The translations under genes were made by a program, and so were the position numbers. 32,257 nucleotides of DNA from Erysipelotrichaceae bacterium. GTDB taxonomy: Bacteria; Bacillota_I; Bacilli_A; Erysipelotrichales; Erysipelotrichaceae. Shown here one piece after another: positions 30,891 to 32,257 of the stretch (the stretch's first letter is position 1; every line of letters begins with the position of its first letter). The notes below the pieces were generated by a model, which had not been told where the DNA came from, ran no database searches, and saw only the letters and a list, made by a program, of their open reading frames with translations. The stretch is taken from positions 1 to 32,257 of the forward strand of contig JAFULN010000044.1 in NCBI GenBank assembly GCA_017473335.1. Reading direction: 5' to 3'.

Positions 30891-31451
30891 ATGAACAAAA
30901 CAACGAGAGATCTGATTTTTATTGCCTTCTACGTCGCAATGGCAGTTGTACTGGATATTGTCAGTGCTATGATTCCATTTCTTCAGATGCCTCAGGGAGG
31001 ATCTATCAATTTAGCAGTTATACCTGTATTTGTTGCATCCTATCATTTAGGATGGAAAAAAGGAGTAGTAACTGGGCTTTTGTGGTGGCTGGTTGGTTTT
31101 TTGATGGGTGGAAACAACTGGTTTGTTGATCCAATGCAGTATGCATTAGATTATCTGATTCCTGCAGTCATCTGTGGTTTAGCTGCTATTCTTCCAAGAA
31201 TTGGAAAGATTTCCAATGTCTACAGTGGTGTTGTTGTGATGATGATTCTGAAATTTGCATCTCATGTACTTTCTGGTGTTTATTACTGGCCTCCAGAAGG
31301 AGCTGCACAGGGAAGCATAGGTGCATGGACATATTCATTGGGTTATAATTTTTATTATAATCTTGCGACACTCATTGTTGCAATTTTGGTTGTCCCTGTA
31401 CTTATTCAGCGTTTAAGCAAACTGCGTAAAGGTTTTGAAGGACTCAAATAA
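30891..31451 (+). CDS. thiT: Thiamine ECF transporter substrate-binding component ThiT
   Basis: The 186-residue S component of an ECF thiamine transporter, with six membrane helices. It shows MPQGGSINLAVIPVF, a typical ThiT block in helix 2 to 3, MQYALDYLIPA and LKFASHVLSGVYYWPPEG, both typical of ThiT thiamine-binding helices, and YSLGYNFYYN near the C terminus. The start at 30891 is fixed by GGAGGTG seven bases upstream; the longer frame begins inside the leader terminator. Regulation by TPP is shown by the riboswitch. The EcfA/T module must come from elsewhere, probably shared with the cobalamin-type S component at 8806. Confidence 0.95.
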   Translation: MNKTTRDLIFIAFYVAMAVVLDIVSAMIPFLQMPQGGSINLAVIPVFVASYHLGWKKGVVTGLLWWLVGFLMGGNNWFVDPMQYALDYLIPAVICGLAAILPRIGKISNVYSGVVVMMILKFASHVLSGVYYWPPEGAAQGSIGAWTYSLGYNFYYNLATLIVAILVVPVLIQRLSKLRKGFEGLK

Positions 31452-31457
31452 AATTGT

Positions 31458-31490
31458 AAACACAGATTTCTGCAGGAATCTGTGTTTTTA
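31458..31490 (+). terminator. Intrinsic terminator of thiT
   Basis: Nearly perfect 13-bp stem (31458-31470 with 31475-31487), TGCA loop, ending in TTTTTA. Confidence 0.85.
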
Positions 31491-31513
31491 TTTCCATTCC
31501 GACGAAAATTGTG

Positions 31514-31519
31514 TATAAT
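31514..31519 (+). promoter_or_regulatory. -10 box of the DUF402 gene
   Basis: Consensus TATAAT with a TG directly upstream; no good -35. Start near 31526. Confidence 0.45.
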
Positions 31520-31549
31520 AAACAATGTTTGTAGAAAGAAGTGATCATC

Positions 31550-32083
31550 ATGCTGCCGTCAGTCAATCAGATGGTATATATTCAAAGTTATAAGCATGAC
31601 GGATCTTTACATCGTACATGGGCGAAGGGACATGTCTTGGAAGCCAATGAGAAGCAGTTTGTGATTGTTACCAACAAAACCTGGGTCATCGAAGCAGATG
31701 GCAGAAGATGGTTTACAAAAGAACCTGCAGTGAATTTCCTGTATCCAAATTACTGGTTTAATATTATCAGCATGATTCGTAAAACAGGTATCTATTATTA
31801 CTGTAATTTGGCATCACCAAGTGTATATGATGGAGAAGCTGTCAAAAATATTGATTATGATCTGGATGTGAAATGTTTTCCAGATGGACGTATTCAGATT
31901 CTGGATGAGGATGAATATGAAGAACATTCCATACAGATGGGCTATAGTCAAGAAATTAAAGAAATCGTGGAATGGCAGATGCAGGTGCTGCTGAAGATGA
32001 TTGAAAATAAAGAAGGTCCGTTTAATCCAGATGTGATTGAAAAATATTATCAGATTTATCTGAATAGTCCTGCAAAAAAATAG
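31550..32083 (+). CDS. DUF402 family nucleoside tri/diphosphatase (YgaC-like)
   Basis: A 177-residue cytoplasmic protein of the DUF402 family, where characterised members hydrolyse nucleoside tri- and diphosphates. Visible: the N-terminal QMVYIQSYKHDGSLHRTW block, WVIEADGRRWFTKEPA, FYPNYWFNIISM-like (LYPNYWFNIISMI), YYCNLASPSVYDGEAVKNIDYDLDVK (Asp-rich, typical of the family active site), and the acidic LDEDEYEEH block. Length matches. I choose the ATG at 31550 because GAAGTGAT lies just upstream, while the GTG at 31541 overlaps it. It is monocistronic, with two terminators behind it. Confidence 0.85.
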   Translation: MLPSVNQMVYIQSYKHDGSLHRTWAKGHVLEANEKQFVIVTNKTWVIEADGRRWFTKEPAVNFLYPNYWFNIISMIRKTGIYYYCNLASPSVYDGEAVKNIDYDLDVKCFPDGRIQILDEDEYEEHSIQMGYSQEIKEIVEWQMQVLLKMIENKEGPFNPDVIEKYYQIYLNSPAKK

Positions 32084-32089
32084 GAAATC

Positions 32090-32118
32090 AATAAAAGACT
32101 CGTAAAGAGTCTTTTATT
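32090..32118 (+). terminator. First terminator after the DUF402 gene
   Basis: Perfect 12-bp stem (32090-32101 with 32107-32118) with a GTAAA loop, rich in T on the 3' side. It may work in both directions. Confidence 0.8.
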
Positions 32119-32119
32119 C

Positions 32120-32156
32120 AGACTGTTGACAAATAAAAGTTCGACAGTCTTTTTTT
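32120..32156 (+). terminator. Second tandem terminator
   Basis: AGACTGT (32120-32126) with ACAGTCT (32144-32150), followed by a T-run (32150-32156). A TTGACA in the loop has no fitting -10. Confidence 0.7.
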
Positions 32157-32173
32157 AATATGATAAAATACAA

Positions 32174-32257
32174 ATGCAAAAAGAAGTCTCTATTTTGCCC
32201 GAAATATTGTCATACTTCTTTTTGCGTAAGAAACCAAGCAAGAAATGCACAAGGCTG
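32174..32257 (+). other. Short open frame running off the window, with internal inverted repeat
   Basis: An ATG at 32174 opens a frame of 28 codons with no stop to the window edge (begins MQKEVSILPEILSYFF). There is no ribosome site, and a TAAAAT lies five bases upstream. A perfect 12-bp inverted repeat GCAAAAAGAAGT / ACTTCTTTTTGC lies at 32176-32187 and 32214-32225, inside the frame. It may be the start of a leaderless gene, a transposon end, or chance. Confidence 0.25.

Overview
The window reads as chromosome of a low-GC, Gram-positive anaerobe of the Bacillota, most like gut Erysipelotrichia. This is inferred from protein character, not from a marker gene: no rRNA or tRNA gene is visible. 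Supporting signs are AT-rich codon use, lipoproteins with short lipoboxes, a CBS/DRTGG-type manganese pyrophosphatase, DUF1836, DUF4358 and DUF4430 proteins, ECF-type vitamin transporters under riboswitches, and an exported flavin reductase. Genes are dense, often share ATGA overlaps, and most transcription units end in a clear intrinsic terminator.

Layout. Positions 1-1757 are a gene-free, purine-rich array of degenerate tandem repeats. The period is about 285 bp, each unit made of two related halves of about 143 bp, and a near-perfect intrinsic terminator (1764-1792) follows it directly. The array runs off the left edge, and it is the most unusual object here: it looks like the 3' end of a long, repetitive non-coding transcript. 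Next comes a housekeeping operon (dUTPase, M18 aminopeptidase, CBS-type Mn pyrophosphatase; 1918-5382), azlCD amino-acid export (5439-6429), a convergent GNAT acetyltransferase (6435-7034) and a MATE exporter (7151-8506). A cobalamin riboswitch with its own terminator then controls an ECF substrate-binding component and a DUF4430 lipoprotein (8545-9734).

From 9805 to 17525 lies a long co-directional run: asparaginase, a DUF1349 protein, peptidase T, a methyltransferase, a PfkB sugar kinase, an exported CPYC lipoprotein, a small glutaredoxin, a GNAT protein and cardiolipin synthase. It is followed by a small family I pyrophosphatase-like gene whose metal-binding Asp positions are replaced (17617-18006), a DUF4358 lipoprotein / MBOAT / DHHW cell-surface acylation operon (18109-21085) and an RlmD/TrmA-family RNA methyltransferase (21186-22490).

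The 22.5-23.7 kb stretch holds a decayed TnpB-like transposon gene with a structured leader. On the minus strand follow a DivIVA-like protein, a signal peptidase I whose catalytic Lys position reads Gln, and a Cof-type HAD phosphatase (25771 down to 23720). On the plus strand are DUF1836 and AAC(3)-family genes, then a probably leaderless TetR gene. Next to it is a secreted FMN/FAD reductase gene carrying a TetR-like operator at its start site. The right end has free-methionine sulfoxide reductase (minus strand), a TPP riboswitch with ThiT, a DUF402 phosphatase, tandem terminators, and a short frame open to the window edge.

Together the genes depict a peptide- and amino-acid-using fermenter (M18 peptidase, PepT, asparaginase, AzlCD) that imports vitamins B1 and B12 and may use an extracellular flavin reductase as an electron sink. 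The repeat array, the substituted reductase active site and the altered signal peptidase and pyrophosphatase are the points most worth following up.
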